64,000 nucleotides of DNA, from positions 3,534,001-3,598,000 of the forward strand of contig NC_047073.1 of NCBI RefSeq assembly GCF_902459465.1, read 5' to 3'. The stretch comes from Asterias rubens. Lineage: Eukaryota > Echinodermata > Asteroidea > Forcipulatida > Asteriidae. The notes under the pieces were generated by a model. That model made no database searches, was not told where the DNA came from, and saw nothing but the letters and a program-made list of their open reading frames with translations. Every line of letters begins with the position of its first letter. Positions within the stretch are counted from its first letter, which is position 1. This document shows, in pieces, positions 52,108 through 64,000 of this stretch. A program made the position numbers and the translations under genes.

Positions 52108-52129
52108 GGTTGTTTTGATCTTAAAGTTG

Positions 52130-52490
52130 TTGGATGAGTTAGACGAGTTGGTCTTTGAAAGCGGTTGAAACCGTTTGTTATGAAATGCATATGATTAGAA
52201 AGACATTTTAAAAGTAGAATATAATGATCCACACAAGTATCACTCGAAGTTACACGGTTTTTCTTTTACGTCACAAACTAACACAGCCAGCCATTTGGAG
52301 TCAATATTTTGACAGACCATGTTTCTTTGCAACGTGAAAGGAAAACCGTGCAATTTCGAGGCATGTTTGTGTGGATCATTATATTCAACTTTTAAATTAT
52401 CTATCTAACTATTTGCATTTCATAAAAAAAACGGCTTTAAACGCTTTTTAAAGACCAACCCGACCGATCCATGGCAACGTGTTCCTTTAA
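52130..52490. mobile_element. MITE family E palindrome, diverged
   Basis: Arms as in 3876-4255 (GATCCACACAAG ... GTGTGGATCATTATATTC). Right end GGCAACGTGTTCCTTTAA. Confidence 0.75.
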
Positions 52491-53876
52491 GCCATCTTGA
52501 GATTTGGAGATGAAAGCACTCCTGAGCAATCTTGAAGTTGAAAACTGCCTGGTTAGCCTGCAGGGATTCCATTCACAATGCGTCAAGTGTTAAGCCACAT
52601 TGGTCAAGAAAAAAACAAAATCTTATCTTCTTAGGGGCGTAACTGGAACGCCACTAAACAAGTTCTACCCTCTAAGTGTATCATTGTTTTTATTTCTGCA
52701 TTTACATGTACTTGTTGTTTTCTTTTGATGTGTTTTCTTTGTTTTGATGCTCCAAAAGAAATTGCCAGAAATAATTATGTTAATTAAAGAAAATCCATGT
52801 GCAGTAATGCATTACCCGAAATTGATTTGTATATTAAACAAAAAAAACAATTTGTAAAAAACCCATACTGTACAATAAAACCATAACAACCTATAAAACT
52901 GTATACTGTGTGTTTGGTGCATAGCTTTGATTCCATGGTAGTCTTGTAGACAAGTCGTTAAATCTTTGTCACGATGATAGCGTTTTGTCTCTCTCTCTGC
53001 GATTTTCATAACATTAGCGATGTTCTTGTGAGTCTGCTGCCCCCGCGAGACTATGGAGAGCAGACGAGGAGCCAGCAGCTTTGCGTGAGAGCAGTGATCT
53101 CGCAAGAGAAGTCTTTTGTTGCAGGGAGCCAAGGAGTGTAGTAGTCGTATCACGACATTAACGACTTGTCCACAAGTCTATTTCCACGCTTGGGACGTTT
53201 TGTATGATCCAAGCAAATGATGTCAAACAAATAACCCATAAACAGACACTGTGATATTAAAGATGAAGCTTTAAGAAGTTCATAATGTTTAGTATTACTG
53301 GTTTGTTTTTATTCATTTCTGTGATGATGCTTTTAATCAATCATACGTGATATCATTTTTGTTGCAATCAATTTTTTTGATCATTTTATTTACAATAAAA
53401 ACCCTGAGGGTGTTTTTTGAGCAATGCCACTGACTTAAAAGAATGTCACCTGGACCCAATTTCATGGCGCTGTTGAACACGGAACTCTGCGCTTACGGTC
53501 CATAGAATTGCGCGCTTTACAGGGCGTCGCCATGAAATTGAACCTGGTCCATCTTTGTCCAGACTTCGGTACCCTGTTCATTTCTGTTAACAGGATTCAC
53601 AAAAATCTAACTATTGAATAATGCAATGCTACCTAATTGTCTCTAAAAACAAACAATTTAACAATTCCTTTGATCAGTTATAGTACACTATCACACTTTT
53701 AAAGTATTTCTTTCTTTTAAGCAACTCAACATCTTTGGTCTGGAGTTTAAATATGAGGGTACAGGGGGTTACAATTTACCCTATAAATTATGAGTAGCTA
53801 GAGAGTCAATTGCTAGGACAAATAAATCCAATAGGGAGTAGTAACATGGCAGTTGTTGGCTTTACTTAATGGTATG

Positions 53877-54115
53877 GGCCCAATTTCATAGAGCTGCTAA
53901 GCACAACAATTTGCTTAGCATGAAATGTCTGCATTAATATAAACAGGGTTACCAACCAAACTTCCCTGTGATTTTCAGGATTAGCAAACAACAGCTGAAT
54001 ACCAGTAACAAGCAATATGCAACAAATGGAAACTTGGTTGGTAATCCTGTTTTTATCAGGGAAGGATTTTCATGCTTAGCAAATTTGTGTGCTTAACAGC
54101 TCTATGAAATTGGGC
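53877..54115. mobile_element. GGGCCC-type inverted-repeat MITE
   Basis: GGGCCCAATTTCATAGAGCT at the left; AGCTCTATGAAATTGGGCC at the right. Interior shared with 19246-19490 (AACAACAGCTGAATACCAGT). A shorter diverged relative follows at about 54180-54310. Confidence 0.85.
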
Positions 54116-54584
54116 CATGGATGCAGAGTTATCACTGTCACACTGTTTGTGTATAAAACATGAACAAGGCCTGTCAGCATAAACAAATTACTAAGCACAG
54201 AAAAAAACTTCCTTACCAACAAAATTTAACATTAACTGGTTACCAGCAAAAACTGGTGCCCAACTTAGAAATTGGCTAAGCAGTATTTTCTGCTTAACAG
54301 CTCTATGACTTTTTACTTGGGCACCGTGTGGTTGATGTTGGCCTCAGTTGATTGGATGACCAGTCAACCCAGTATATATTTGACTCTGAGGGCACCATTT
54401 CCTTTTTGGGGGTGCATGATTACTGGACCATCCAAAGAGAAATTCATACACCCAGCCATCAGGCCAAGAAGCACCCACCCAGCTGAGTGTTAATTCATCT
54501 CTATGATTATGAATCATGCATGCCACAACAGCACCATCATCAGGTAAGTTGACTGGTTTGTTTTTACTGCTTCTGACAAAACAC

Positions 54585-54920
54585 TTTAAATTAATTTCTT
54601 TCGGAAAAGTTTCCGTATGGCGCCACCACTTTTTCATTCGAAATAAAATAATATAGTATCTAATTTACCTGATTGATATATCCCTTTTTGTAAAAATGAG
54701 TGAAAAAGTGGTGGCGCCATACGAAAAGTTATCCTTTTCTTTCAATGTAGAGAAATGTAGGAGAAGTTAGCATTTAGGAAATTTTTCCCTATCCTGCCAC
54801 CACTTGTTCACTCATTCTTACTCTTACAAAAAGAAAATCTCATGAGATATTCCTTTTTTTTGTAAAAATTGAGATATTCCTTTTTGTAAAAATGAGTGAA
54901 CAAGTGGTGGCAGGATACGG
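54585..54920. repeat. Pair of inverted repeats (AGTGGTGGC family)
   Basis: First palindrome about 54600-54725 (TATGGCGCCACCACTTTTTC and the reverse); second about 54790-54915 (CCTGCCACCACTTGTTCACT and the reverse). Single arms at about 17590-17640 and 27040-27085. Confidence 0.72.
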
Positions 54921-57900
54921 AACGTTTTCTGGTTATTACGGCAAACCGAAATATATATTGATACCTCACCATGCAATGCCTCAAATCCCACACGGAATAT
55001 TTCTTGGATCCAAGCATACATTTTATCTTAATAACTTTTTCCTGTGTATAATTGTATCTCTTAGTATCTACTGTACATTTTGTGTTATAAATCTATTTCC
55101 TTTAATATTTACAAAACCAATATTAAATTTTGATTCAAAATAACAATCTATTTAATTTGTAATCTTTCTTCTTAGCATAAAATTATCCATCCTAGACACA
55201 CGTATCTTTAGTGATGTAGACAGACTTGTGTTGATTGCTAAAATATATATACAGAATTTGTACTGTTATGTCAACACACAAATATAAACCATATATACCT
55301 GGCATGCTACACCTTCTGTTAAATATACAGCCTCAGCAAGGGTTCTGCATTGGGGGTGTCTTAGGGTGTGGCCCACCCACTAACCCTGTCCCAGTACAAA
55401 GCTTTATACCTCTTATTAAAAGTCAGTGGTACCTCTGTTCAGTAAAAGAAGGCAACCTGTCTACTGATATGTATCGTTACCCGTAACATTATTGAGTGCG
55501 TTACGCCAACATGCCTAGGTTTTTAAACATCGCCACGCAATCTCTCGACCAATCAGAATTGATTTGTTTGGACTATTCATGAATAAATAATAATAAAGTT
55601 CGATACATCATTTCCAAGCTTTGAAGAGCACCTTCATATTAAATATTATACATAACCAACATAACCATTTCTATGGATCATATTTATTCTTAATAATTGA
55701 TGTTTGTAGTGAGAGTCGCCCATACTTTTGCCAATCACCAACTTGTGGCTGTCTTTGTGTAAAAGAATGGTGTATACCCCCCCCCTTCCCATAAAGTCCA
55801 TACTATCTATGACTTAATATTGTACAGCCTCCCTACCATGGGCATCGCGCCGTATCGATATCTCTCGTCACTAACCCCTGAAAGGGAAGCACTGAAAATC
55901 AACGCTGATTGGCATAACCAAAAGTGACTGCCGTGCAGGCTGGTTAAAAACGTTCGGTCACTGAGTTTGCATGTGTCAAAATGCATGCATTTCGACGCAA
56001 TACACTTCAAATGAATCATGTATTCATATGGTCACCCTAAACTGTATAAGTTAGACATAACACAATATTGAAAAAGGAATAGACCTCTTGCGTGTGACAT
56101 CGATCGCTCAAAAAGCACCCTCTCTGGGGTCAAAGGAGGCAAATGATTGGACAACAGCTCTTCTTTGTGCAAAACACATACGCGTGAGCTCGGTGTCCCT
56201 GTAGCGTTTCGAATTATGCAAACAGGGGTCGTCATCATCAGAATAATCTTGGATGCACCATTTGGTGGCCAATGTCACTTAGCGTTATTCAGTGAAGCGC
56301 ACATTTTAGGCGACGCTGCGTTTACAGGTAAACCTATTGCCCACCAAAATAGCAAGTGTGGCACAGTTGCCGCATGTGACGTGCGTGCAAGGGGTCAATA
56401 AGGGTGCCTGTTGCTCTATGACATGATGCGTCTTTTCACAGCGCCACCTGCGTAATTTTAATATCCAATATTTTGATATTTCAAAGTCACACTTCCAGGG
56501 GCTATGATCGAACAAATAATGGCCTGACGAGATCATATGTACACTACTGGGAACAAGGTTGCCACCACTTGACTTTCTCCACTGAGTCTATAACCTCTTA
56601 ATAATAATTTACAACATGTCTTATCATTTTATCTCAACCCGTCTCCCAAAAAAAGAAGTGTTTAAAATACTGGTAATACTCTCTATTGCATGGCTTCTTT
56701 CTTATTTGAAAAAAGCCAATGTGCTTTGCACCCTAAAAAAAAGTTATATGCTGAAGTACCACTAAAATAATTGATAAATACATAAATATGAATGCAGTTG
56801 GTAATGACTGTATTTATTTTTTGTAATACATGTTATTGTACATCCACTGAGTTTACCTCAGTATCGTTGTTTTTAGTGATTTTTATTTTTTATCTTTGGG
56901 GTGCTTTTTTATATATATATTTTCCATAATGCATGTTTTTTGCTCATTGCAACTACATGTAGATCCTTATTATTTTTTTCCATGTGTAAATTCATTGGTT
57001 GTTGTTAGTTGTGCTGTACTATTGCTGTAGCTGCCTTCGCCACTGTCCGTTGATTCTATTACTATTATTATTATTATTTTTATTAACAACTAGTTATTTA
57101 TTAATTTGTTTACTGATTTAGGGGGTTTATTGTGTATTTTTCTCGTAATTTCCTGAATGTAAAGCATTGTGCGATTTGATGTAAAACGCCATATCAAGAA
57201 TAAATTATTATTATTATATATGCATTATAGAAATGGATCTAATATTTAAAAAATTTGGCATACCTATCTCAAACATTTCAGCACCTCGGAATACTTAACT
57301 AAATCGATGGCGCATCATAAATGCTTTTATAATATTAATACTAATACCAAACTCATTCCAAAATTTCATTAGAGTTATGGTGTGACTTTATTACACCATT
57401 TCTTACTTTTAATTCAGTGGTCCCTTTAGATTTTATAAAAAAAGACAAACTAAAACGGTAAATTTCTATTCAAAAGTATCACATGTGCTACCTCATCACT
57501 ACATGACCGACAAAAATTGGGCAAATTTCTCTAGAAAAATAATGATCCTAAATTACTGGATATTTACTCTAAAATATTTTACTCTAAATGCAGCACTTTT
57601 ATAAAAAAAGAGTCAACTATCTTTTAAGAAGAAATATCAATAACTGAGTTTAATTAATTATCAATAAATAATTGTTAAAAATCTTTTCGGATGTTATTGC
57701 ATTTGATTAGCATGTGTTACATTGACAAAAACTTATCACACTTAACTGGACCCTCGTGTGCGGTATTCTTTATTTGAGGTTAAAGCCCAGTTCATGCTTC
57801 TTGCGAATGCGAATAAGATACAAAGGTTGACGTGGCACGGTTTTTGCGGTGACTGTTTCGCATCACAAGTCAACTGATGTGATTTTTTTCGCTGCTTTAC

Positions 57901-58316
57901 CGGGCTTTACTTTAAATTACAAACATCTCTGGAGCAAACTCCAGTTTAGAAAGACGATTGCATGTTGTTGACTATTTCATAAATAACTTCGTACAACTGT
58001 GATTGTTAAACCTACGTATAAAGCACACCTTGATATTCTCTTACTTTTATACAAACCCTTGTAAATGTCTATTAGTTACCGTACTGTCAGTACCCACTTT
58101 TCTTTTTGCATTTTGAACCCTAAAATGCTCAGGTTTTTTTTAAGGCTTTTTGAAGTTGTGTATATAAATATGTTGTAAAGTCTTTTGCACCAAATGATCT
58201 TGCTTATTTGTGTTGCCTTGGTACTATGCAAAAGTCAATAGTATTTCATGAGTGCTAATGCCCTCTCATGAAAACACGTTTTCTATGGGTCAAACATGTT
58301 GATTGGTGATTGACAC

Positions 58317-58694
58317 TTACAGCCGTTGGACCCTTTCGGTACAGGGAAAAAAAAAAAAAAGTTCACAGATTTACAAATAACTTACAGGGTGTACAGAAGG
58401 TAGTGGTGAAAGACTTCCCTTGAAATATTATTCCATGAAATGCTTTACTCTTTGAGAAAACATTAAAACAATTATCAATTCTCGATATCGAGAATTACGG
58501 TTTTTTTTTTAAACACATGTCATGACACGGCGAAACGTGCGGAAACACGGGTGGGTTTTCCCGTTATTTTCTCCCGACTCCGACGTCCGATTGAGCCTTA
58601 ATATTCACAGGTTTGTTATTTAATATAGAAGTTGTGATACACGAAGTGTAGGCCTTGGACAATACTGTTTACCGAAAGGGTCCAATGGCTTTAA
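58317..58694 (-). mobile_element. TTAA-ended MITE (family C)
   Basis: Right TTAA at 58691-58694, left end decayed (TTACAGCCGTTGGACC). Central ATTCTCGATATCGAGAAT. Confidence 0.8.
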
Positions 58695-58754
58695 AAGAGT
58701 TTAATTATTAAATTTGGGGGCAACAAAGTCAAGTTAACTAAAACAATATTTTGA

Positions 58755-59112
58755 AGGATTTGGGTACTTTTTAAAAATGTCCATAGATTTACATTAAACT
58801 TACAGGGTTTGAAGATAATGATAGTGGAAAGCTTCCCTTCAAATATTACATACTGAGGTGCTGTAGTTTTTGAGAAATTAGTAAAAAAATGCCGTGAGAA
58901 CACGTTTGTAAATTATTAAAATAATTTTCGTCTCATGAGAAGAAAATTATTTGCATGACATTGTTTTACTCATTTCCCAAAAACTACAGCACCTCAGCAC
59001 ATAATATTTCCAGGGAAGCTTTCTACTATCATTATCTTCAAACTGTGTAAGTTTAGTGTAAATCTATGGACATTGTGTTTTATGTCCAACAAAAGTTACA
59101 TGGACCCTTTAA
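58755..59112 (-). mobile_element. MITE (family D)
   Basis: Arms as in 2255-2585; right TTAA at 59109-59112; centre TTTCGTCTCATGAGAAGAAA. Confidence 0.78.
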
Positions 59113-59503
59113 CCTGTAACCTTTATCTGTCAGTGCGCTACAAATTGAGCCATCTGGACCTATGTTGGCAGTCTCCCTATGATGTCAATATCGTTGTTCA
59201 GGGAGAGGCCTTTAACTGCCATATAACCAGGGAGCACACTTAAGTTTATAATACAGGGAAGTGGCAGTACAGGGGAAACTTTTTTGGTTTATTTCAGACA
59301 TCAAAAAATAACTCAACGGGATAAATAATTAATTTCGGGGTGATATCAAACTAAGGCTTTTTTAACGTTGCCGACAAGGTCACTGTAACAGCGCCCCCAA
59401 CATGCCCAAGCATATTTCTAACCACGTACGAGTACCTACTGGCACGTTAACTTTAAACATAAGAACATCGTGCTCAGGTAACTCAGTTCGTTACAAACCA
59501 TGT

Positions 59504-62500
59504 TCAGCTCTTTGCGATGTTGTCCTCTGTTGCCTCTGTTGCCTCAGAAACTGTGGCACCATCTTGTCCGTTGACCGTCTCAATGACAGGGTCATCATCG
59601 ACGGAGTCCAGTCCCTCTTGAGACGTAGCGTTATTGTTGCTAACTAAGTTCAGTTTGGCGCGTAGGTTATTAATGGCGGAGTGAACCTTGAAGTGAAGTT
59701 TGTTCTCCAACATGAACTTCTTCTTACTCCTGTAAATAACAAATAAGAATAGTAATAACTTTTTTGTTTGTTGTATATTTTGATTACATACATGTATCAA
59801 TGCCCTTTACTCAAGTAACCTGGGTCATTGGGCCAATAGCATTCCTGTAATCTTTCTCTGCTCACTTGGGAGTATACAACCATGAGCTGTCGTGGCGCTC
59901 TGAAGGCTTTTTCAAACACAGTATCAACCTCTACTCTTGCAGGTACTTATTTATACCCCTGGAGTTTATTCTTCAAAAAAGACTCTGCTGAAGTCAGCAT
60001 GTGAGGCCATTAAACTTTATTTTCGTTGATGGCGTTGATATTGTGGGAGTGTCGTGGCCGAGCGGTTAAGAGCACCAAATTCAAACTCTGGTGTTTCTGA
60101 TCAGCAGAGTGTGGGTTCGAATCCCCAGCCGTGACACTTGTGTCCTTAAGCAAGACACATAACCATTACTTCGTCCTTCGGATGGGACGTAAAGCCGTTG
60201 GTCCCATGTGTTGTGTAAACGCATGTAAAAGAACCCAGTGCACTTATCGAAAAGAGAAGGGGTTCGGCCCGGTGTTCCTGGCTGGATTGGCAGCATATTG
60301 CGCCACAGCACCTTGTAAACCATTACATGGTGCAATAAAGATTAGGTCTCAAATCTCAAACTTCGTCCCACTCCTTGCAGTAATAATACATGGCGCTTTG
60401 TATCCTTTGGCAAAAGGCGCGTTATAAATACGGTTATTATTATTATTATTATTTGGCAGAGTTCGCCCCATGCACAAGCTAGCATATTCGGCTACACGCG
60501 AATTGCATGCCGGTATACAAAATCTTTGGCCAATGTGCAAAAAACTATATACTTCTTATAATTTCCCCCAAATCAACAAGATAAAACCGTACAGAATGCC
60601 CTAAATAGCACAGCAGGGATTTTAACACCAAGATAAACACCAGTTGAAAACATTCCAAAGAACTTGTTGAAATTCAACGTCCCTATGCCAAACTTCCAAA
60701 ATTGGGGTCCAGACTGCCCCACAGTTTTAAAGTCACCTGGAAATATAATTATTTTTTCTTTCAAACATAAGAGTATATGCTTATGAACAATAAAGTAATT
60801 TTTTTAGTAATTGTTTGTCACGATTTATATGTTTAAAAAATAGATAAAGTTGTTTAGGGGGCTGACTCCGCCTACCCCTTTTGTGACGCCAATCGAGGCA
60901 GACTTTGCCTGCAATGCGTAGAGTAAACACACATGCAAAGTACATGTACGTCCAAGTCGTGAGTTTGTACATTTCAAAAAAGTGTTTTCTGCATTCAGCA
61001 GCAATAACTGAAAAAAAAAAAAAAATTTTGAAACGTAAAAACTCACGACTTGGACCGTACATGTACTTTGCAAGTGTGTTTACTCTACGCATTGCAGGCA
61101 AAGTCTGCCTCGATTGACGTCACGAACAGCGCCCTCTCGGGTCGGGGCCTACTCTTAAATTTGTAAATAACATAAGAACTAATTTTTTTAAACCTTAGTT
61201 AACTGTTTATTCACATTCAACTCATTAAAACACATATATAAGTGGCAAAAAGTTTATTTTGAAATAATACCACTTCCAGGGGTGGATTTCACAAAGAGTT
61301 AGGACTAGTCTTATTTCGAGTTAGGACGAGTTACTAGTCCTAACTTAGAACTAGCTGTACGTTTTTCGTATCTCTTAGGACTAGTCCTAAGTTAGGACTA
61401 GTCCTAACTCTTTGTGAAATCGACCCCAGGTGACTTTAAGGCACCCTGGATGGGATGTATTGAAGAATATACCTTGAGCGTAGAAGGAATAGTTTAGCTT
61501 CTTCTAGTCTATTGTGTTCCAGGTAGAGCAAACCCAGTTCCATCGTTGCATACGGCACCAGATAATTGTTGTACAAAATCTTCTCCTCTCTAAAAAACAT
61601 TGCAAATATCCAGAAGAAATTTAAAAACTCATTATTCTGTTAATGAAGCTTGGGCTATCCCATTTCACGAAGGCGAAATGGAAAAGCCAGATTTTACAAA
61701 GTGATTACATTCTGCAACAATGCATGAATGAAATGCATTCAATATTTGTATTGCAAAACACACATAGATCCTTGTTATTTGAATTTGTTCACAATAAAAA
61801 CACAAAATAGACACGGAAACTCATCATTCACCCCACACTCTGCAAAATTCACACCTCTACAGTCTATTAGTATGTATGTGCACAAAGACACAAATGGGCA
61901 TGTAACACAATATTTGAATGGATTCAGGCATTTATAAGAACCAGAAAATTAAGATCACAGTCTTAAGTTATTATGACGGACATCTTCATTGCCAAACTCA
62001 TATATTATTCAGTTGAATTTAGTGTTACAAGATTTTCAAAACTAGACTTGGGATTCTCAAAGTAGAGGCGGTCCCTAGAAAATTGGGACAGTTGGAAGTT
62101 AAGCAGTCTATTGCTCGCACACCAGGGTGGTATATGAGCCTAGATTTATATTACTGCTTAGCGATGAGAGTCTACTTACTGTTCCATGACTTCCTGGAAG
62201 CACATCTCAGCCTGGGATGGTCTCTTCAGACATTTTAGACAAACTCCTTTAAGAAGCATCGCTAAGCCGTAATCATCAGCATAGCATACATTGGTATCTA
62301 GAAATCAAAAAGGAATACACAAAGTCACTTAGTTTTATTAAAGCCATTATAAACTTTCGGAACAGAAAAAAAAGAAAAGTCCACAGATTTACAAAAAACT
62401 TACAGGGTTTACATAAGGTAGTGGTGAAAGACTTCTCTTGAAATATTATCCCATGAAATACTTCACTTTTTGAGAAAACAGTAAAACAATATCAATTATC

Positions 62501-63545
62501 GATATCGAGAATTACAGATTTATTTTAAACACATGTCATGACACGGCGAAACGTGCAGAAACAAGGGTGGGTTTTCCCGTTATTTTCTCCCGACTCCGAT
62601 GAACGATTGAGCCTGATTTTATATAGAAGTTGTGATACATGAAGTGTGAGCCTTGGACAATACTGTGTACCGAAAGGGTCCAACGGCTTTAACAGAGTCA
62701 GTAATCTGGGTGAGTTTTACCTTTTGTTTTATTGAGTTCTCTGATTGTCTTTTCAATGGTGTCTTAACAGAGTCAGTAATCTGAGTGAGTTTTACCGTTT
62801 GTTTTATTGAGTCTGAATGAGTTTTACCTTTTGTTTTATTGAGTTCTCTGATTGTCTTTTCAATGGTGTCTTAACAGAGTCAGTAATCTGAGTGAGTTTT
62901 ACCGTTTGTTTTATTGAGTCTGAATGAGTTTTACCTTTTGTTTTATTGAGTTCTCTGATTGTCTTTTCAATGGTGTCTTAACAGAGTCAGTAATCTGAGT
63001 GAGTTTTACCGTTTGTTTGATTGAGTCTGAATGAGTTTTACCTTTTGTTTTATTGAGTTCTCTGATTGTCTTTTCAATGGTGTCTTATCAGAGTCAGTAA
63101 TCTGAGTGAGTTTTACCGTTTGTTTGATTGAGTCTGAATGAGTTTTATCTTTTGTTTTATTGAGTTTTCTGATTGTCTTTTCAATGGTTTCTTAACAGAG
63201 TCAGTAATCTGAGTGAGTGAGTCTGAATGAGTTTTACCTTTTGTTTTATTGAGTTCTCTGATTGTCTTTTCAATGGTGTCTTATCAGAGTCAGTAATCTG
63301 AGTGAGTTTTACCGTTTGTTTGATTGAGTCTGAATGAGTTTTATCTTTTGTTTTATTGAGTTTTCTGATTGTCTTTTCAATGGTTTCTTAACAGAGTCAG
63401 TAATCTGAGTGAGTGAGTCTGAATGAGTTTTACCTTTTGTTTTATTGAGTTCTCTGATTGTCTTTTCAATAATGTCGACCACCGGTACCACCAACTCATC
63501 CTTCTTACCAATGATGATGAAACCATTCCATGTATAAATCAACTC
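59504..63545 (-). CDS. TTC39: Tetratricopeptide repeat protein 39 family, 3' part of gene (4 exons)
   Basis: TTC39 proteins carry C-terminal TPR repeats; their molecular role is not well defined. Minus-strand exons in the window: 63434-63545, 62180-62297, 61473-61589 and 59504-59729 (stop 59504-59506), all in phase, coding 190 residues. Family stretches: ELIYTWNGFIIIGKK (compare the ELIYVWNGF block of TTC39), LAMLLKGVCLKCLKRPSQAE, LVPYATMELGLLYLEHNRL and ENKLHFKVHSAINNLRAKLN. The tail is acidic and low in similarity (ETVNGQDGATVSEATEATED). Upstream exons lie beyond the window. The paralogue (A, B or C) cannot be told. The junction after exon 63434-63545 has been copied into a tandem array in the following intron. 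Confidence 0.88.
60052..60455 (+). mobile_element. tRNA-derived SINE, long-body family, with L2-type tail
   Basis: A box TGGCCGAGCGGTTAAGAG, B box GTGGGTTCGAATCCCCAG, body GACGTAAAGCCGTTGGTCCC and AGTGCACTTATCGAAAAGAG. The end is GCGCGTTATAAATACGG then (TTA)n. Best preserved head in the window. Confidence 0.86.
60853..61130. mobile_element. Long palindromic MITE in TTC39 intron
   Basis: Arms of about 80 bases at 60883-60963 and 61040-61122 (CAATCGAGGCAGACTTTGCC ... GGCAAAGTCTGCCTCGATTG), almost perfect, separated by a short core with an A run. Confidence 0.85.
61275..61433. mobile_element. GTCCTAACTTAGGAC palindromic MITE
   Basis: GGGGTGGATTTCACAAAGAG at the left; CTCTTTGTGAAATCGACCCC at the right. 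Interior AGGACTAGTC/GACTAGTCCT repeats. Confidence 0.82.
62338..62692 (-). mobile_element. TTAA-ended MITE (family C)
   Basis: TTAA at 62338-62341 and 62689-62692, directly in front of the TTC39-derived tandem array. Confidence 0.82.
62696..63433. repeat. Tandem array derived from a TTC39 exon/intron junction
   Basis: Seven extra copies of an approximately 108-base unit (two are about 87 bases, lacking one 21-base block), running up to the real exon at 63434. Each unit repeats the last about 35 coding bases of that exon plus the splice donor and the following intron bases. On the minus strand the donor region reads CAAAAG-GTAAAACTC; in two copies (near 63146 and 63341) GT has become AT. A second, weaker donor-like copy (ACGGTAAAACTC) occurs within most full-length units. 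Confidence 0.9.
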
Positions 63546-63735
63546 CTGTGTTCGACAAAAAAAACAAAATACAAAACTTTTAGAAAACAGAGTATGGAAA
63601 TTATACATCCTCATAAAAAAAAACTGGTAACCAGAGCCAGAAGTGTTCCTAAGGCCATAGACACCAGAGTCTTGTAGGGCACCAGTATTACGCATCGGCC
63701 CTTGGCACCACTGGTCTGTTGGGCCTTGACCTTGT

Positions 63736-64000
63736 TCAGTTGGGCATCGGCACTAGAATTCTGTAGGCTCCAGACACAAGTTGGTGTCGAGTTCTGCCTA
63801 TCGCTGGGTGGAGTTGAATAGAAGGCGGAAAACTAATATTGACGATGTTATGGTGAATCTTGTAACACATGGTGCACTGATGTAGAAGTCTTCTGGTGTT
63901 TAATTGGTCCAAATTGAGTTGTGTTAGGAGAGGTGTGATACTGGTAGTGCGGTCGTAGACTTCGCATATGTATCTGACTGCCTGGCGTTGAACCGATTCC
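63736..64000 (-). mobile_element. LINE reverse transcriptase C-terminal fragment
   Basis: A minus-strand frame open for about 88 codons from the window edge to a TGA at 63736-63738. It reads RQAVRYICEVYDRTTSITPL, then LNTRRLLHQCTMCYKIHHN and PAIGRTRHQ. This is the pattern found near the C-terminus of non-LTR reverse transcriptases (RRAARFV..YxRTSSVT..LxxRR..), after the catalytic part. The usual final block ending in WNxLP is missing. It sits just upstream of the TTC39 exon. Confidence 0.7.

Larger units (their letters stand above)
47801..59503. other. Large intergenic region without recognised genes
   Basis: No exon of a known family was found. Contents in order: SINE fragment 48160-48235; palindromic repeat 48395-48565; MITE 48846-49194; nothing recognised 49200-50244; TTAA element 50245-50601; TTAA elements 51721-52107 and about 52130-52490; an unassigned stretch 53010-53190; GGGCCC-type elements 53450-53547 and 53877-54310; inverted repeats 54585-54920; a repeat about 56210-56405; a (TTA)n tail near 57180-57215; AT-rich sequence 57215-58316; TTAA elements 58317-58694 and 58755-59112. 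Confidence 0.6.

Noticed and set aside
52812..53153. Minus-strand frame of 113 codons
   Set aside because: No similarity recognised, no splice or polyadenylation context, and it runs into AT-rich sequence. Kept only as part of the shared-motif observation.
60052..60125. Functional tRNA gene
   Set aside because: A and B boxes are present, but the arms do not fold as a clean tRNA and the sequence continues into a SINE body found elsewhere.
62696..63433. CRISPR-like or satellite array of unknown origin
   Set aside because: The units are clearly copies of the neighbouring TTC39 exon/intron junction, with no spacers.
63309..63695. Frame of 128 codons running through the TTC39 exon
   Set aside because: The exon is only 63434-63545; the C-terminal part is read-through into the junction-derived tandem array and the N-terminal part is intron.

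Overview
The window reads as a piece of an invertebrate deuterostome nuclear genome, most likely an echinoderm and perhaps a sea star. The reasons are: short exons (49 to 432 bases) with GT-AG introns; protein sequences close to vertebrate orthologues; and FBXO4, RPL37 and the AMPK alpha gene lying together, which are also near each other on human chromosome 5p13. Noncoding DNA is packed with short palindromic elements and tRNA-derived SINEs. The organism call is an inference; no species-diagnostic sequence was available.

Six protein-coding genes were assembled exon by exon, with every exon junction checked for reading phase. (1) The 3' part of SPTLC1, a subunit of serine palmitoyltransferase, plus strand, 257-6307. 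(2) FBXO4, minus strand, 11396-16426, seven exons, complete. (3) RPL37, plus strand, 16864-20257, four exons, complete. Each of its three introns carries a copy of the same C/D-box snoRNA. (4) ARMC7, minus strand, 21488-27586, seven exons, complete apart from one doubtful splice donor. (5) The AMPK catalytic subunit alpha (PRKAA), plus strand, 28066-46443, 15 exons, complete. (6) The 3' part of a TTC39-family gene, minus strand, 59504-63545.

FBXO4/RPL37 and ARMC7/PRKAA are two head-to-head pairs with under 500 bases between start codons, so shared promoters are likely. RPL37 and ARMC7 converge tail to tail. The genes do not form one pathway: they cover sphingolipid synthesis, ubiquitin ligation, the ribosome, an armadillo-repeat protein and energy sensing.

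The rest is mobile DNA and its debris. At least six families of about 230-400 base MITE-like elements end in TTAA. Two of them have landed inside recognisable older repeats, so the duplicated TTAA can be read directly. Other families have different terminal inverted repeats (for example GGGCCCAATTTCATAG, GACTAGAGCGCTAAC and AATAGACCGATC). There are also tRNA-derived SINEs with (TTA)n tails, four LINE reverse-transcriptase C-terminal fragments, and several minisatellites. The most unusual local structure is a tandem array at 62696-63433 made from the exon/intron junction of the TTC39 gene. The intergenic stretch 46444-59503 contains no coding exon I could recognise.
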